Shown here piece after piece: positions 7,873-17,618 of a stretch of DNA of 64,000 nt. Source of the stretch: Bacteroidota bacterium (lineage in GTDB: Bacteria > Bacteroidota > Ignavibacteria > Palsa-1295). The notes beneath the pieces are model-generated. The model ran no database searches. It was not told the origin of the DNA and saw only the letters and a list, made by a program, of their open reading frames with translations. The translations under genes and the position numbers were made by a program. Each line of letters begins with the position of its first letter. The stretch's first letter is position 1. The stretch lies in assembly GCA_018266755.1 (NCBI GenBank), contig JAFDZW010000005.1, positions 1,501,963 to 1,565,962 on the forward strand, in the 5' to 3' direction.

Positions 7873-8169
7873 CTACGCTTCGAAACCGCCAGCCACGCTC
7901 GGCGCCCAGGTCGTTGGCGCAACCTCGATCACTTCATACTCGGCAACGCCGTTCGTGCGAAACGGGTCGGCGGCGATCATCTTCTCGATCACCGCCACAT
8001 CGTCTGCTTTGCCGAAGAGCACACCACCGGTGCGCGGAACGCGCGGACCGCTGAAGAGCAGGATTCCCTGGTCGTACTGCGTGCGCAAATAGGCACGATG
8101 CACATCGGTAAATTCCTGCACTACTTCGATAGGCTTGACGTATGTCAGGTGGATCAAGAAAAACTTCAT
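7873..8169 (-). CDS. YciI-like protein
   Basis: A 98-residue protein of the YCII family, a ferredoxin-like alpha/beta fold related to muconolactone isomerase whose role is generally unknown. The family pattern is clear: MKFFLIHLTYVKP at the start, the conserved H and D in EFTDVHRAYLRTQYDQG, the GPRVPRTGG loop and a C-terminal FRTNGVAEYEVIEV strand. The ATG at 8169 was chosen because residues upstream of it in the longer frame are not family-like. It diverges from the solute-binding protein at 8256, with an 86-base shared control region. Confidence 0.85.
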   Translation of the reverse strand: MKFFLIHLTYVKPIEVVQEFTDVHRAYLRTQYDQGILLFSGPRVPRTGGVLFGKADDVAVIEKMIAADPFRTNGVAEYEVIEVAPTTWAPSVAGGFEA

Positions 8170-8255
8170 AGTTCGGTCAAAGAAAGCGATGAATTCGGGT
8201 TGAACCAAAACCAGTGGTTTCGGTATTGTACCCTGTCTGTTAATTATTGTCAGAT

Positions 8256-10058
8256 ATGAACACAAATCTGCAACGTTTATTCGTAGCTATTTTGCTCGCA
8301 CCGGTATTGCTGTGGGGGTGCGGCGGGAAAAAGACGGTTAGCGGTGAGAACCGCGTCGTCGAGCACATCCTCTCGGATCTCGAAGGTCTCAATCCGCTCA
8401 ATACCACCGGCGCGAACGAGACGTACGCCGAGGAAGAGGTATTCCAACGTCTCATCGGGATCGACGTCAAGTCGATGCAGTATACTGTTCCCGTCCTCGC
8501 CGATTCGCTTCCGATCGAATCTGCCGATCACTTGCAATTCGATTTTCGTCTTCGCAAAGGCGTAAAGTTCGCCGATGGCCAGGAGATGACGGGCAACGAC
8601 GTGATCTTCAGCCTCAAGGCTCTGAAAAATCCGCTCAATATCCAGAGCGCGCAAAAACGGGTGTACGTCGATAACATCCATAGTGCAGAGCTGATCGACG
8701 GCGATCCGTATCGCGTCCGCTTCAAACTCTCGAAGCCGTACTTCCTCGTCAAACAAGCGGCGTTCGGAGACGTGCTTTATATTTTACCGAAGCATGTCTT
8801 CGACCCGAAGGGATTGACGGATCAGTATTCGTGGGACGACATCGCGGCGATCGTAGAAAAGAGCGGCAGCGCCGATCTCGACAGCGCAACGGCTGCGAAT
8901 ATGAACGTCAACCAGGCAATGAAAGAATTTGCCAACTGGTTCACCCAGCCCGAACGCACACGCGATCCCAAATACATTATGGGCACGGGACCATACAAGC
9001 TCAAGCAATGGATCACCAATGACCGTGTCATCCTTGAGCGCAATACATTTTATAAGAACATGATCGGGACCAAGTACGGCGACGCCTACCCGGACCAGAT
9101 CATCTACAAGAGTATCAGCGACTGGAACGCAGCCGTAACGGCAGTCAAAGCACGAGACCTCGACCTCATCGGATTCCTGCAGCCGCAGTACTATGTAAAG
9201 ATCGACACGGCGCAGCAGCCATACATTAAGAAAACAACCTACCCGATGCCTGCCTATGCGCTCATCGGCTGGAATATGGAGCGTCCGTACTTTAAGGATC
9301 CGAAAGTCCGCCTTGCATTGGCACATTTGATCGACCGAAAGACCATCATCGACCGCGTGCTCTTCGGACTGGCTCGCCCGACACAATCGCCCGTCTTTTT
9401 CGGAAAACCGGAATACAACCCAAACCTCCCGCTGATCTCATACAACCCGGACACCGCAAAGCTGCTGCTGAAGGAAGCAGGCTGGGAAGATCACGATGGC
9501 GACGGCGTCCTTGACAAGACGATCGACGGCAAGGTCGTGCCGTTCTCGTTCACCTTCCTTGTGAACGTCAACGACACGCGCAAACAGATCCTGCTCGTGA
9601 TCGCAGAGGCATTGCGAAAGGTCGGGATCAAGGCCGAGGTGCAAGCGCTGGAATGGTCGGTGTTCCTCGATCGCAATCGCGATCACAATTTCGACGCACG
9701 CTACGGTTCGTGGCAAAACGATCCGTTCGAGAATGACGCCTACCAGCTCTATCATTCGTCGCAAGCCGCCAACCGAGGCTCGAATTACGATAGCTGGAAG
9801 AGCCCTCGCGCCGACAAATTGCTCGAAGCGATCCGCAGCGAGCTCGACGATGCGAAGCGCATGGAGTTGCAGCGCGAGTTTCAGCAAGTGCTTTACGACG
9901 AGCAGCCGGAAGCGATCCTCTGGGTACCGGAGAATCCGACCGTATGGGTCGATCGCTTCGACAATGTCGAATTCAATGCCTATCGTCCCGGATACAACCC
10001 CGCATGGTGGAAAGTTCGAGGCGTCGGCGCTACACCGAAAGAAAACGCTAGTTTCTAA
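8256..10058 (+). CDS. ABC transporter solute-binding lipoprotein, family 5 (oligopeptide type)
   Basis: A periplasmic substrate-binding protein of the SBP_bac_5 family (DppA/OppA type), 600 residues, likely delivering peptides or similar solutes. The ATG at 8256 gives a signal peptide with lipobox LLWGC near residue 20; the frame could also open at a TTG nine bases earlier. Family features include FRLRKGVKFADG near 95-106, ADSLPIESAD before it, the AGWEDHDGDGVLDKT loop near 408-422 and SYNPDTAKLLLKEAGW. No permease or ATPase gene is adjacent, so it must use components encoded elsewhere or act as a stand-alone binder. It is directly followed by the DinB gene. Confidence 0.9.
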   Translation: MNTNLQRLFVAILLAPVLLWGCGGKKTVSGENRVVEHILSDLEGLNPLNTTGANETYAEEEVFQRLIGIDVKSMQYTVPVLADSLPIESADHLQFDFRLRKGVKFADGQEMTGNDVIFSLKALKNPLNIQSAQKRVYVDNIHSAELIDGDPYRVRFKLSKPYFLVKQAAFGDVLYILPKHVFDPKGLTDQYSWDDIAAIVEKSGSADLDSATAANMNVNQAMKEFANWFTQPERTRDPKYIMGTGPYKLKQWITNDRVILERNTFYKNMIGTKYGDAYPDQIIYKSISDWNAAVTAVKARDLDLIGFLQPQYYVKIDTAQQPYIKKTTYPMPAYALIGWNMERPYFKDPKVRLALAHLIDRKTIIDRVLFGLARPTQSPVFFGKPEYNPNLPLISYNPDTAKLLLKEAGWEDHDGDGVLDKTIDGKVVPFSFTFLVNVNDTRKQILLVIAEALRKVGIKAEVQALEWSVFLDRNRDHNFDARYGSWQNDPFENDAYQLYHSSQAANRGSNYDSWKSPRADKLLEAIRSELDDAKRMELQREFQQVLYDEQPEAILWVPENPTVWVDRFDNVEFNAYRPGYNPAWWKVRGVGATPKENASF

Positions 10059-10574
10059 ATGAACCACCTGACATCGCATTTACAACGTGCAATGGTGCAT
10101 GACCTCAGCGTCATGCAACATCTGCTGACGAAGTTACCGGAATCCGCATGGGACTATCGCCCACGCGAGAACATGCGCAGCGTTCCGGAGCTACTTCACT
10201 ATCTGTCCTACATCGGATCGTCGTCGCTTGCTGTGTTTCTCGCCGGCGGTTTCGTACCCGAGAACATGTCGATCTTTCGCGAAGCGCGCGAGCGCACCGC
10301 GAATCTCACACGGGGTGATTTCCATGACGCCTTCGAGACTGAGAAGCACGCGATCACGGAAGCGCTTGCGTCGGTAACGGATGAGGATCTCTACTCACGC
10401 CCATCACTCCAGGCGGGGAAGATCGAGGGTTCGCTGTTGGATGCGATCCTGAACGGATCGGTCAAATATCTCGCGTCATACAAGATGCAGCTCTTCCTCT
10501 ATGCGAAGGAGTGCGGTGCGGAAGTCTCTACGCCGAATAATTGGAGAGGCGTCGATCCGGTGCCGACCGCATAG
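10059..10574 (+). CDS. DinB/YfiT-like four-helix-bundle protein
   Basis: A 171-residue soluble protein of the DinB/YfiT superfamily, usually metal-binding helical bundles linked to thiol transfer or stress. Visible signs are the N-terminal HDLSVMQHLLTKLPESAWDYRP pattern, a His in ELLHYLSYIGS near residue 47 where the first metal ligand is expected, and a late helix with few His residues. Metal binding is therefore uncertain. The ATG follows the TAA of the transporter gene with no gap (TAAATG), implying cotranscription and perhaps coupled translation. It converges on the large TPR gene, with stop codons abutting. Confidence 0.75.
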   Translation: MNHLTSHLQRAMVHDLSVMQHLLTKLPESAWDYRPRENMRSVPELLHYLSYIGSSSLAVFLAGGFVPENMSIFREARERTANLTRGDFHDAFETEKHAITEALASVTDEDLYSRPSLQAGKIEGSLLDAILNGSVKYLASYKMQLFLYAKECGAEVSTPNNWRGVDPVPTA

Positions 10575-13500
10575 TTACTTGTGTTTCTTCTTTTTCTTGA
10601 CAGGTGCAAGCGTTTGCAATAGCGCTTGCGCCTGTTCTCGTTTTGAGGAGGGGATGCCGCGAAGTTTGAGCATGGCATGCAGCGTCGCGATCGCCTTCTT
10701 CTTTTGGGCCAGCTTCACTTGTGCACGGGCGCTTCCGAGATACGAGCGACCAAGCTGATCTCCGGTGAGGTCGAACACATCGCGGGAATGATCGAAGACG
10801 GCCAGCGCCTTCGCATGGTTACCAAGCGCGACATACTGATCTGCAAGATCAAGCGTCGCACCCGCACCGATTGCATCGCCAGTGTGCGCAGCGGCAACCG
10901 TTTCCAGTCGTGTGATCGCCTTCGCATGCTCGCCCGAATTGATGAGAGACGAAGCGACCTGCAACTGAGCACGAGCTCCGATATTCGTTTGAATCAGATA
11001 CCGTCGAGTCAGTTCGTCGAAGATCGCATTCGACGAATCGGCAAGATGCATTCCGTCGCGCACGTAGACAGCATATTCATACATCGCCTGCGGTGCGGCA
11101 TCGCTTGAGTAATAGCGCATGTCGAACGCATTCGTATAATACGTAGCAACGTTCTTCTGCTCGTCTTTTTTGGCCAGTCGAGCAAGTTCGAGATATGCCA
11201 TCGACGCGGCCATCGAAGCGGCGTTGTGCAGCGTCACGTCTGCGAGAATTGCGCGAGCGTCGTCGTGCGAGCCTTTGCCCGCAATGATACTTCGGGCCGT
11301 CATCAAGCGCGCCATCGCGAAGAGCGTGTCGCGTTCGTAACGCTTTGCAAACTGCTCGAACGTTGTGCGGGCCGATTCAAACCGTTCTGCCTCGAACTCC
11401 ACCTCTCCCTTGCGATACAGAAGCCCCGGAGCGAACGCTGCATCTGCATTTTTCTTGTACATCGAATCGGCAAGCGCAATGGCTTCGGGATACCGTTCGA
11501 GCGACGCAAGCGCACCGATGGCGCCGAAGATCGATGCGACATATTCCGGCGATGCGGGATACTCGCGCACAATGCGTCGATAGGCCACGTAGGCTCCTGC
11601 AAGATCTCCACCGCGTTCGCGCTGCCCCGCTTGTAAGTATGCGACCTTCGCGGCGAACGGCGAGGAGCGGTATTTTTTATAGATCGTCGCGGCGGCTTCG
11701 TTGGCCCGCTCGTTCTGCTTGATGGCATAGGCTGCCACTGCGATATTATAGTAGCAGCGATCGAGCAGATCGGTCTGCGGTACTTTATTGACAACATACT
11801 GAAATGCATTGATCGCCGAACGCGCGCTGTCGGAGCGCATGCGAATGATGCCGAGCTGGAACATCGACCGCGCAGTGCGGTAGTCGTCGAATGTCGGCCG
11901 GTCCACAGCAAGATTGTAGATCTTGACCGCTTTGCTCAGATGTCCCGCCGCATATTCCGCATCGCCTCTGCGCGAGAGCGCATCGTAGGCGTACCGCGTG
12001 ATCGAATCCAGTTTCATTACGCGCTCGAACGACCGGTCTGCCTGCACGTACTCACCCGCACGAAAGAGCGACCAGGCATATCCGTACTCTGCATCGATTC
12101 GTCGCTCGCTCGACGGGAATTCGTCAAGCACTCGTTTGAACATGATGCGTGCCGGCTCCACGCTATCGACGCGAAGCAGCGCCCTGCCATACCAGAAGAG
12201 CCCCTCGTCAAGTCCGGGCGAGTTGAGATTCGCACGGAGGACGAACTCGCCGAGATCGTGAACGGCGTCGTGCCATCCGCCGAGCGCCACAAGCGATAGC
12301 CCGCGTTCAAGCGAGCTCAACGCGATCAGTGCGGTATCGTACGACGAGAGGTTCGATAGCGCGAACCCGAAGTACTCGGCGGCTCGGGCGAAGTTCATCT
12401 TGCGATAGTTGATATCACCGAGAAGAATCGCAGAGTAAATTCCTGCTCGCGTGCGCCGCGTCGCCACCGGTTCGAGCAACGCTTCGGCAGCGATCGTGTG
12501 ATTGCTCGTGAACTCTACAAGTGCGAGATGATAGCGGGCTTTGTCGGAATAGATCGCCGTCTCGTCCTGCGATAGGGCCGTCAGGATGTCGCGAGCCGAC
12601 TCGAATTTCCCTGCGCGAAAGAGTGCGATACCGGCGTAGAACCGCGCTCGTGACGGAATGTCGTCATAGACGTGCTCGGTCGGTGCGGCAAGAGCGGGCG
12701 AGGCTTGAACACCGCGAAGTGCATCCGCGTCGTTATAAAACGTCCCGGTGTAGCCAACGAGCGGACGCGAGAATTTCGAGATCACATTGCTAAGGCTGTC
12801 GTCGTCGGCAAGCGCACGAAAGAGTGTAGCAGCGCGTGTATTGTCTCCGTTCTCCAATGCCGCCCACCCGCGTTCGAACTCGACAAGGTGGTGCAGGTAT
12901 GTGCGTACTTGCAGATCTGCATTATTGCTATCGGGCCGAGCGAGTATTGTGTCCGCGAGATCGAGCACACGTACTGTCGAGTCGAACGCTCGTCGTGATG
13001 AATACACAGATGCTCGAAGCACACATTCGTACACATTCGGGTATTGTGGCGCGAAGAGCGCTGACCCCACACTATCCGTCATTCCCCGTTCGGCGCGCGA
13101 GCTGATGCGTTCTTGTCGCAACGACGGATCGCGCAGAAGCGGCAGAAACAGAGAGCGGTAGCCGCCATTCTCGATGTCATGATCGAATCGGCTCGTGGTA
13201 TCGGCAAGCAAGCGGGCAATCGCATCCACCCGTTCGCCGAGCAACTCGTAGCGCCCCTGTGCACGGAGCATCGATGCCGAACGAAGCATCGCAAGCAACC
13301 GAAACGGGTTCGGCTGTGGCAGGGCTGCCACACTATCGTAATCGCGCCGAGCTTCTTCGCTCAGGAGAATATGTTCTTCCAGCTCCGCCTTCCGATAACG
13401 CACATGCGCATAACTCATCGGGGGCAACTTCAGCGCAAGCGTGCTGTCGTAATACTCCAGCGCCGCACGGTGCTCGTCGAGCGAACGTAACACCTCGGCA

Positions 13501-14033
13501 CGCCAGTAGAAGTATTCGCCTTCGATCAACGGTTCTTCTGCGAGATCGCTCGAGCAAATAGCGGCAAGCTCGGCATCGAGGATCGAACACTCCTGACGAG
13601 TCGTCTTCCCGGACGACAGCGAAAGCAACACGGAAAGAAGCTGCGATTCTGCATGGTGCTGCGTCGGCGGCTGACGATGCGACGCTCGGCGAAGCAACTC
13701 GACCGATGCGCCCAGATGGCCCCGGTCGAAGAGCGACACAGATAACAGGCGAGCGAACGCATCCGAGAGTTCCGATGCATTCTCGTTCTCGAGTCGGTGC
13801 AGTAGTTCGTCGGAAGCGACCAGCGAACGATGCGGCGTGTTCAGGCCACGAAATTCGTCTTCACTGTGCGAAAGCTCGGATGCGGCATCCGGCTCGAATA
13901 CCCGAGAGCCTTGCGGCGACTGAGCTCGTACTCCCGTGGCAAACAGTACGATGGCAACCGAGAGAAAGAGTACGATACGATACAATGCCGCGCGTGTTGG
14001 TGGAAAATGAACAGGCAAATTTACGGTACGCAC
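10575..14033 (-). CDS. Large periplasmic tetratricopeptide-repeat protein
   Basis: A 1152-residue protein with a signal peptide (hydrophobic residues about 18-34, cleavage near VRAQ) followed almost entirely by helical TPR-type repeats, for example ARFYAGIALFRAGKFESARDIL, and ending in a Lys-rich tail (KKKKKHK). The periplasmic location and length recall the scaffolding TPR proteins common in Bacteroidota and Chlorobiota envelopes, but no specific family is recognised. It is convergent with the DinB gene and lies downstream of the polysaccharide operon; 18 bases separate it from the HAD gene's stop, so it may share that transcript. The only ATG near the signal peptide is at 14033. Confidence 0.75.
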   Translation of the reverse strand: MRTVNLPVHFPPTRAALYRIVLFLSVAIVLFATGVRAQSPQGSRVFEPDAASELSHSEDEFRGLNTPHRSLVASDELLHRLENENASELSDAFARLLSVSLFDRGHLGASVELLRRASHRQPPTQHHAESQLLSVLLSLSSGKTTRQECSILDAELAAICSSDLAEEPLIEGEYFYWRAEVLRSLDEHRAALEYYDSTLALKLPPMSYAHVRYRKAELEEHILLSEEARRDYDSVAALPQPNPFRLLAMLRSASMLRAQGRYELLGERVDAIARLLADTTSRFDHDIENGGYRSLFLPLLRDPSLRQERISSRAERGMTDSVGSALFAPQYPNVYECVLRASVYSSRRAFDSTVRVLDLADTILARPDSNNADLQVRTYLHHLVEFERGWAALENGDNTRAATLFRALADDDSLSNVISKFSRPLVGYTGTFYNDADALRGVQASPALAAPTEHVYDDIPSRARFYAGIALFRAGKFESARDILTALSQDETAIYSDKARYHLALVEFTSNHTIAAEALLEPVATRRTRAGIYSAILLGDINYRKMNFARAAEYFGFALSNLSSYDTALIALSSLERGLSLVALGGWHDAVHDLGEFVLRANLNSPGLDEGLFWYGRALLRVDSVEPARIMFKRVLDEFPSSERRIDAEYGYAWSLFRAGEYVQADRSFERVMKLDSITRYAYDALSRRGDAEYAAGHLSKAVKIYNLAVDRPTFDDYRTARSMFQLGIIRMRSDSARSAINAFQYVVNKVPQTDLLDRCYYNIAVAAYAIKQNERANEAAATIYKKYRSSPFAAKVAYLQAGQRERGGDLAGAYVAYRRIVREYPASPEYVASIFGAIGALASLERYPEAIALADSMYKKNADAAFAPGLLYRKGEVEFEAERFESARTTFEQFAKRYERDTLFAMARLMTARSIIAGKGSHDDARAILADVTLHNAASMAASMAYLELARLAKKDEQKNVATYYTNAFDMRYYSSDAAPQAMYEYAVYVRDGMHLADSSNAIFDELTRRYLIQTNIGARAQLQVASSLINSGEHAKAITRLETVAAAHTGDAIGAGATLDLADQYVALGNHAKALAVFDHSRDVFDLTGDQLGRSYLGSARAQVKLAQKKKAIATLHAMLKLRGIPSSKREQAQALLQTLAPVKKKKKHK

Positions 14034-14051
14034 CGAGAGATGTTGCGATTC

Positions 14052-14570
14052 TCAGGACAAGAGGCCGACGAGGTCGGACAAACTTCCGATCTGCGCATCG
14101 GCATCCTCCGGCGCAGCTTCATGGTCGTTCAGGAGGAACACCGTCTTCGTTCCGGCACGGTGGCCGGCTTCGATATCGCTCGGCGAATCGCCGACGAAAT
14201 AACTTCTGGCAAGGTCAATCCCCCATTTGTCACGTGCTTCGAAGAGCATCGTCGGGGCCGGCTTGCGACGAACGGAATCGTTCGTTGCGTCGGTGCAGGA
14301 AATGATGTCGTCGAAGCGGACGCCAAATTCGCGCATGAGTTCGGTTTGCATCCGTTCATGGATCGCATCGAGATCGGCCCCGGTCATTTTGCCAATCCCG
14401 ACACCACGCTGGTTGGTAATGATAATCGCGAGATACCCAAGGTCTTTGATCTGTTGCAGCGTTGCCCCGACGTCCGGCATCCACTCGAACTCGCCCCACT
14501 TCGTGACATATCCGCCGAGGATGCGCGTATTGACGACGCCGTCACGATCGAAAAAGACTGCGCGCTGCAT
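14052..14570 (-). CDS. HAD-IIIA phosphatase, GmhB/HisB-N type
   Basis: A 172-residue phosphatase, probably removing the 7-phosphate of a heptose bisphosphate for polysaccharide synthesis. The HAD motifs are all present: nucleophile DRDGVVN at residues 8-14, ITNQ near 47, RRKPAP near 107 and VGDSPSD near 129. The Cys/His residues that form the zinc loop in true GmhB are mostly absent, so the exact substrate is uncertain. The ATG at 14570 overlaps the stop of the upstream sugar transferase (TGATG), which indicates translational coupling and fixes the start; a longer frame to 14738 merely runs through that gene. Confidence 0.8.
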   Translation of the reverse strand: MQRAVFFDRDGVVNTRILGGYVTKWGEFEWMPDVGATLQQIKDLGYLAIIITNQRGVGIGKMTGADLDAIHERMQTELMREFGVRFDDIISCTDATNDSVRRKPAPTMLFEARDKWGIDLARSYFVGDSPSDIEAGHRAGTKTVFLLNDHEAAPEDADAQIGSLSDLVGLLS

Positions 14571-16015
14571 CAGTAGGCGTTCTTGTCTCCTTCGAGCATG
14601 GTCAGCACGGTGCGGCCGATGATCGCGAGATCGAAGCCGAACGACCAGTTCTCGATATAATACACATCGTGCTTCACGCGGCGCTCCATCTTGTCCGGTG
14701 ATTCGGTCGCACCGCGAAGTCCGTTCACTTGTGCCCAACCTGTCACGCCCGGCTTGACGAAGTGACGCACCATATAATTACCGATGATCTTACGATAGTC
14801 TTCGGTATGCTTGAGCATATGCGGACGCGGACCGACGACCGACATGTCGCCTTTGAGCACATTCCAGAACTGCGGGATTTCGTCGAGGTTCGAGCGACGA
14901 AGGATCGAGCCGATCCAGGTCAGACGCGGATCGTCGGGCACGGCTTGTACCGAATCGGCAACTTCGCGGCCGAGATCGCGCATTGTACGGAATTTGTAGC
15001 AGACGAACGGCGCGCCGTCCTCGCCTGTACGAAGTTGCTTGAAGAAGATCGGGCCTTTCGACGACAACTTGATGAGCAGACCGCTGACAATGAACACCAG
15101 CGGAAAGACTACAATCAGCAGCACGATACTGAAGACGATATCGAAGAGCCGCTTCATGACCTTGTTCATCGGCTGATCGAGCGGCGCTTCGCGCATGCGT
15201 ACGAGAGAGAACTCGCCGACTTCTTCGATCACGCGCTTGCCCTCGAACGCTGCGTAGTCGTTCGGAATCACGTTCACTCGGATACACTTGTCTTCGCACT
15301 GCGTGACGAGCTGTGCGATCGTCTCTTCGTTCGCTTTTGGTAATGCGATCACGACCTCGTCGACGGCCTGTGCTGCGGTGATGCGTTCGAGGTCGCCGAG
15401 CTTGCCGAGGATCATCGGCCTAACCTTACTCTGGATACCGTTATCGTCGAGGAAGCCGATGACGCGGTAGCCGTAGTTCGGATTCGTCGAAACGGTATGA
15501 TAGAACTTCTCGCCCGTGCGGCCTGCGCCGATGATGAGAATATCGCGCGCATTGAAATCGGCCGAGCGCAGGAAGTTCGACGTCGAATTGACGATCAAAC
15601 GAAAGAGCACGAGGCCCGTTGTCGAGAAGACAAAGAACCACAACAGGAAGCCGCGCGAGTAGAAGTTGTATCCACCTTGCGCAACGATGAGCAACAAGAC
15701 GGCGGTGGCGAGCAACCCAAGCGCTTTGAAGAGATCGGCGAAGCGGCCGACCGGTGCGTGCATGTTGCGGCTATAGAGCCGCGCCGCGATCGAGATCACG
15801 AGCCATGCGCCCGTGATATAGAGTTCGAGTGGACCGTAAATGCCGCTCGGCGCGCCTTCGAGCAGGAAGGGCGCCTGGAACAAGAACATTGAAAAACGAA
15901 CGAAGAAGGCGAGTTGGAACGACACGTTGAGCAGTGCGAGGTCGATCGCAAGCGCCAACAGCCGTGCAGATCGCACGCGTCGAAGGTCTCTGGTCGGATT
16001 GCCTGTCTGTACCAT
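14570..16015 (-). CDS. Undecaprenyl-phosphate sugar phosphotransferase (WcaJ/EpsL type)
   Basis: The initiating membrane enzyme of exopolysaccharide or capsule synthesis, transferring a sugar-1-phosphate to undecaprenyl phosphate. Of 481 residues, about 15-130 contain four to five membrane segments, about 150-250 a nucleotide-binding-like domain (ILIIGAGRTGEKF), a further membrane segment lies near 290-312, and the C-terminal catalytic domain carries FKQLRTGEDGAPF, DEIPQFWNVLKGDMSVVGPRP and KPGVTGWAQVNGLRG. It overlaps the upstream glycosyltransferase by one base (TAATG) and the downstream phosphatase by one base, so the three form a tightly coupled operon. The sugar specificity cannot be read from sequence. 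Confidence 0.92.
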   Translation of the reverse strand: MVQTGNPTRDLRRVRSARLLALAIDLALLNVSFQLAFFVRFSMFLFQAPFLLEGAPSGIYGPLELYITGAWLVISIAARLYSRNMHAPVGRFADLFKALGLLATAVLLLIVAQGGYNFYSRGFLLWFFVFSTTGLVLFRLIVNSTSNFLRSADFNARDILIIGAGRTGEKFYHTVSTNPNYGYRVIGFLDDNGIQSKVRPMILGKLGDLERITAAQAVDEVVIALPKANEETIAQLVTQCEDKCIRVNVIPNDYAAFEGKRVIEEVGEFSLVRMREAPLDQPMNKVMKRLFDIVFSIVLLIVVFPLVFIVSGLLIKLSSKGPIFFKQLRTGEDGAPFVCYKFRTMRDLGREVADSVQAVPDDPRLTWIGSILRRSNLDEIPQFWNVLKGDMSVVGPRPHMLKHTEDYRKIIGNYMVRHFVKPGVTGWAQVNGLRGATESPDKMERRVKHDVYYIENWSFGFDLAIIGRTVLTMLEGDKNAY

Positions 16016-17316
16016 TACGATAATGCTTCCCTCTTCGGGACGCCTACAGTAAAGAAATTAGGCGCAATTCCTTCGATAATGTCATCGAATGATGAAAACA
16101 CTTGATCCCAGCTATATCTGCGTTCGATGAGAGTGCGGCTGTTTCGCGCGAGCCAAGCAGACTCCTTGGCATCGCCCAGCAACCGTAGCCCATTATGAAC
16201 AAACTCTTCGTCCGTTTCGCTCACCATGACGTGCATGCCGTTGATGATGCCGTCAATGCCCGAAGCGCCGATCGGCGTCGTGACTACGGGGCAACCCGAG
16301 GCCATCGCTTCGAGCAATTTATTCTGAATGCCCGCGCCGACATCCTGCGGATGCACGAACACCTTCGCTTTCGCATAGAACGGTGCAAGATCGGCCGGGT
16401 CGCGGAAGAGCTCCGCGCCGTCAGTCGCTGCGATGAGCTTCACGAGGTCGTCGGTCGGATCTTTGCCTGCGATCCAGAGCTTCACGTCCGGCCGCTCTGC
16501 ACGAATCGCCGGGTAGATACTCGTGAGCACACGCTCGACCATACGGCGATTGTGATAGATACCGAGATGCCCGGCGAACAAGATCGCATTCTCGCGCTCG
16601 CCGTCGTTGAATGCGTAACGTTCGAGATCGACGCCGTTGGTGAGGATGGCGGTGCGAACAGCCGGATCCACACCCTTCACCCGTTCTTCATCGGGCGTAG
16701 CGACGAACGTCGTAACGGCGAACTGCTTCATCAGCGCAGGCTCGTAACGACGCAAGCGAAGCGCATCGATGCGGCGCACGACATACTCTGGGCTTGCAGA
16801 GAAATGCTTCGTCGCGCGTTCGTCGGCGAGCAGACGTGAATCCTCGGCGATGAGCATTTTCGTCACGCCCGTTGCATACTTCAAATAGCAAGCCGTGCGA
16901 ATGAAGAAGCCGATGGCAAGATCGTAGTGGTTGCAGATGAGCGCTTCGTCAACGGCTCGCTGCATGAGCGGGTCGTTGTAGTACGCCGCTTCGATCGGTG
17001 TCGAGCTCGCAAGCGAACGAACGATGCGAAGCGCGGCAGCGCGTTTGCGAAACGGGACGACCTTCACCGAGTGGCAGAACGAACGCAGATGCTCGAGCGC
17101 CTCGCCGTGACCGGTGTCCCATTCATCGAGCGAGATGAGATCAACGTCGGCGATCGTCGAGAGATGGCGAAGAAGATGATAGCTCTTGACACGGTCGCCG
17201 CCGACGAGCGGATACGGAAAACGGTACGTCAGGAAGAGCACGCGTTTGCGTGTCGTGTTCGGCGCCGAAGTGTGGGTGCCGCTTCCGTTGGTAGGTTCTG
17301 TCCTTGTTTGAATCAT
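16015..17316 (-). CDS. Glycosyltransferase, GT4/GT1 family
   Basis: A 433-residue cytoplasmic GT-B fold enzyme that adds a sugar from a nucleotide donor during polysaccharide assembly. The N-terminal half starts VLFLTYRFPYPLVGGDRVKS; the C-terminal donor domain carries ILFAGHLGIYHN near 268 and PQDVGAGIQNKLLEAMASGCPVV near 345-367, the E-containing motif of GT4 enzymes. It resembles the sugar transferases associated with EpsH-type export systems. It is first in the coupled operon with the sugar phosphotransferase and HAD phosphatase. A modest AGAG-type ribosome site precedes the ATG. Donor and acceptor are unknown. Confidence 0.88.
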   Translation of the reverse strand: MIQTRTEPTNGSGTHTSAPNTTRKRVLFLTYRFPYPLVGGDRVKSYHLLRHLSTIADVDLISLDEWDTGHGEALEHLRSFCHSVKVVPFRKRAAALRIVRSLASSTPIEAAYYNDPLMQRAVDEALICNHYDLAIGFFIRTACYLKYATGVTKMLIAEDSRLLADERATKHFSASPEYVVRRIDALRLRRYEPALMKQFAVTTFVATPDEERVKGVDPAVRTAILTNGVDLERYAFNDGERENAILFAGHLGIYHNRRMVERVLTSIYPAIRAERPDVKLWIAGKDPTDDLVKLIAATDGAELFRDPADLAPFYAKAKVFVHPQDVGAGIQNKLLEAMASGCPVVTTPIGASGIDGIINGMHVMVSETDEEFVHNGLRLLGDAKESAWLARNSRTLIERRYSWDQVFSSFDDIIEGIAPNFFTVGVPKREALS

Positions 17317-17618
17317 CTTCTCTTAGCTCCGTGCCGATGCGGCCTGCGCCACATCTAAGAGTCACCCCCGACTCAGTATACGCTGGGTCAGAAGTTTGTG
17401 ACTTTCTCGGCTCGGTTGTAGAAAGAAAACAGTATCAAACAGTCAGAATAGAAGCTGCTTTAGTGAGATAACTGTATGAGAAACAGTGACTTATACAGCG
17501 CGCTACGAACTGGTCATATTCACGCTGGATTACAAATATACTACAATTTATGGCGTGGTGCAAATTTTGGTGACCGCATTCCTCAGATAGCGGCAATCGG
17601 CCGCAAGTCATGGAACGC
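17317..17618. other. Gene-free stretch
   Basis: About 300 bases between the polysaccharide operon start and the LysR stop. It must hold the operon promoter on the minus strand, but no clear TAnnTTTG plus TTTG pair was found. A 56-codon plus-strand frame from about 17475 overlaps the LysR gene and has no recognisable features. Confidence 0.4.

Noticed and set aside
10575-14033. Calling the 1152-residue TPR protein a gliding-motility or BamD-type component
   Set aside because: It is far longer than BamD/YbgF and no signature beyond TPR and a signal peptide is visible; only the generic call is supported.
14052-14570. Naming the HAD phosphatase gmhB outright
   Set aside because: The zinc-loop Cys/His residues typical of GmhB are mostly missing, so only the HAD-IIIA type is claimed.
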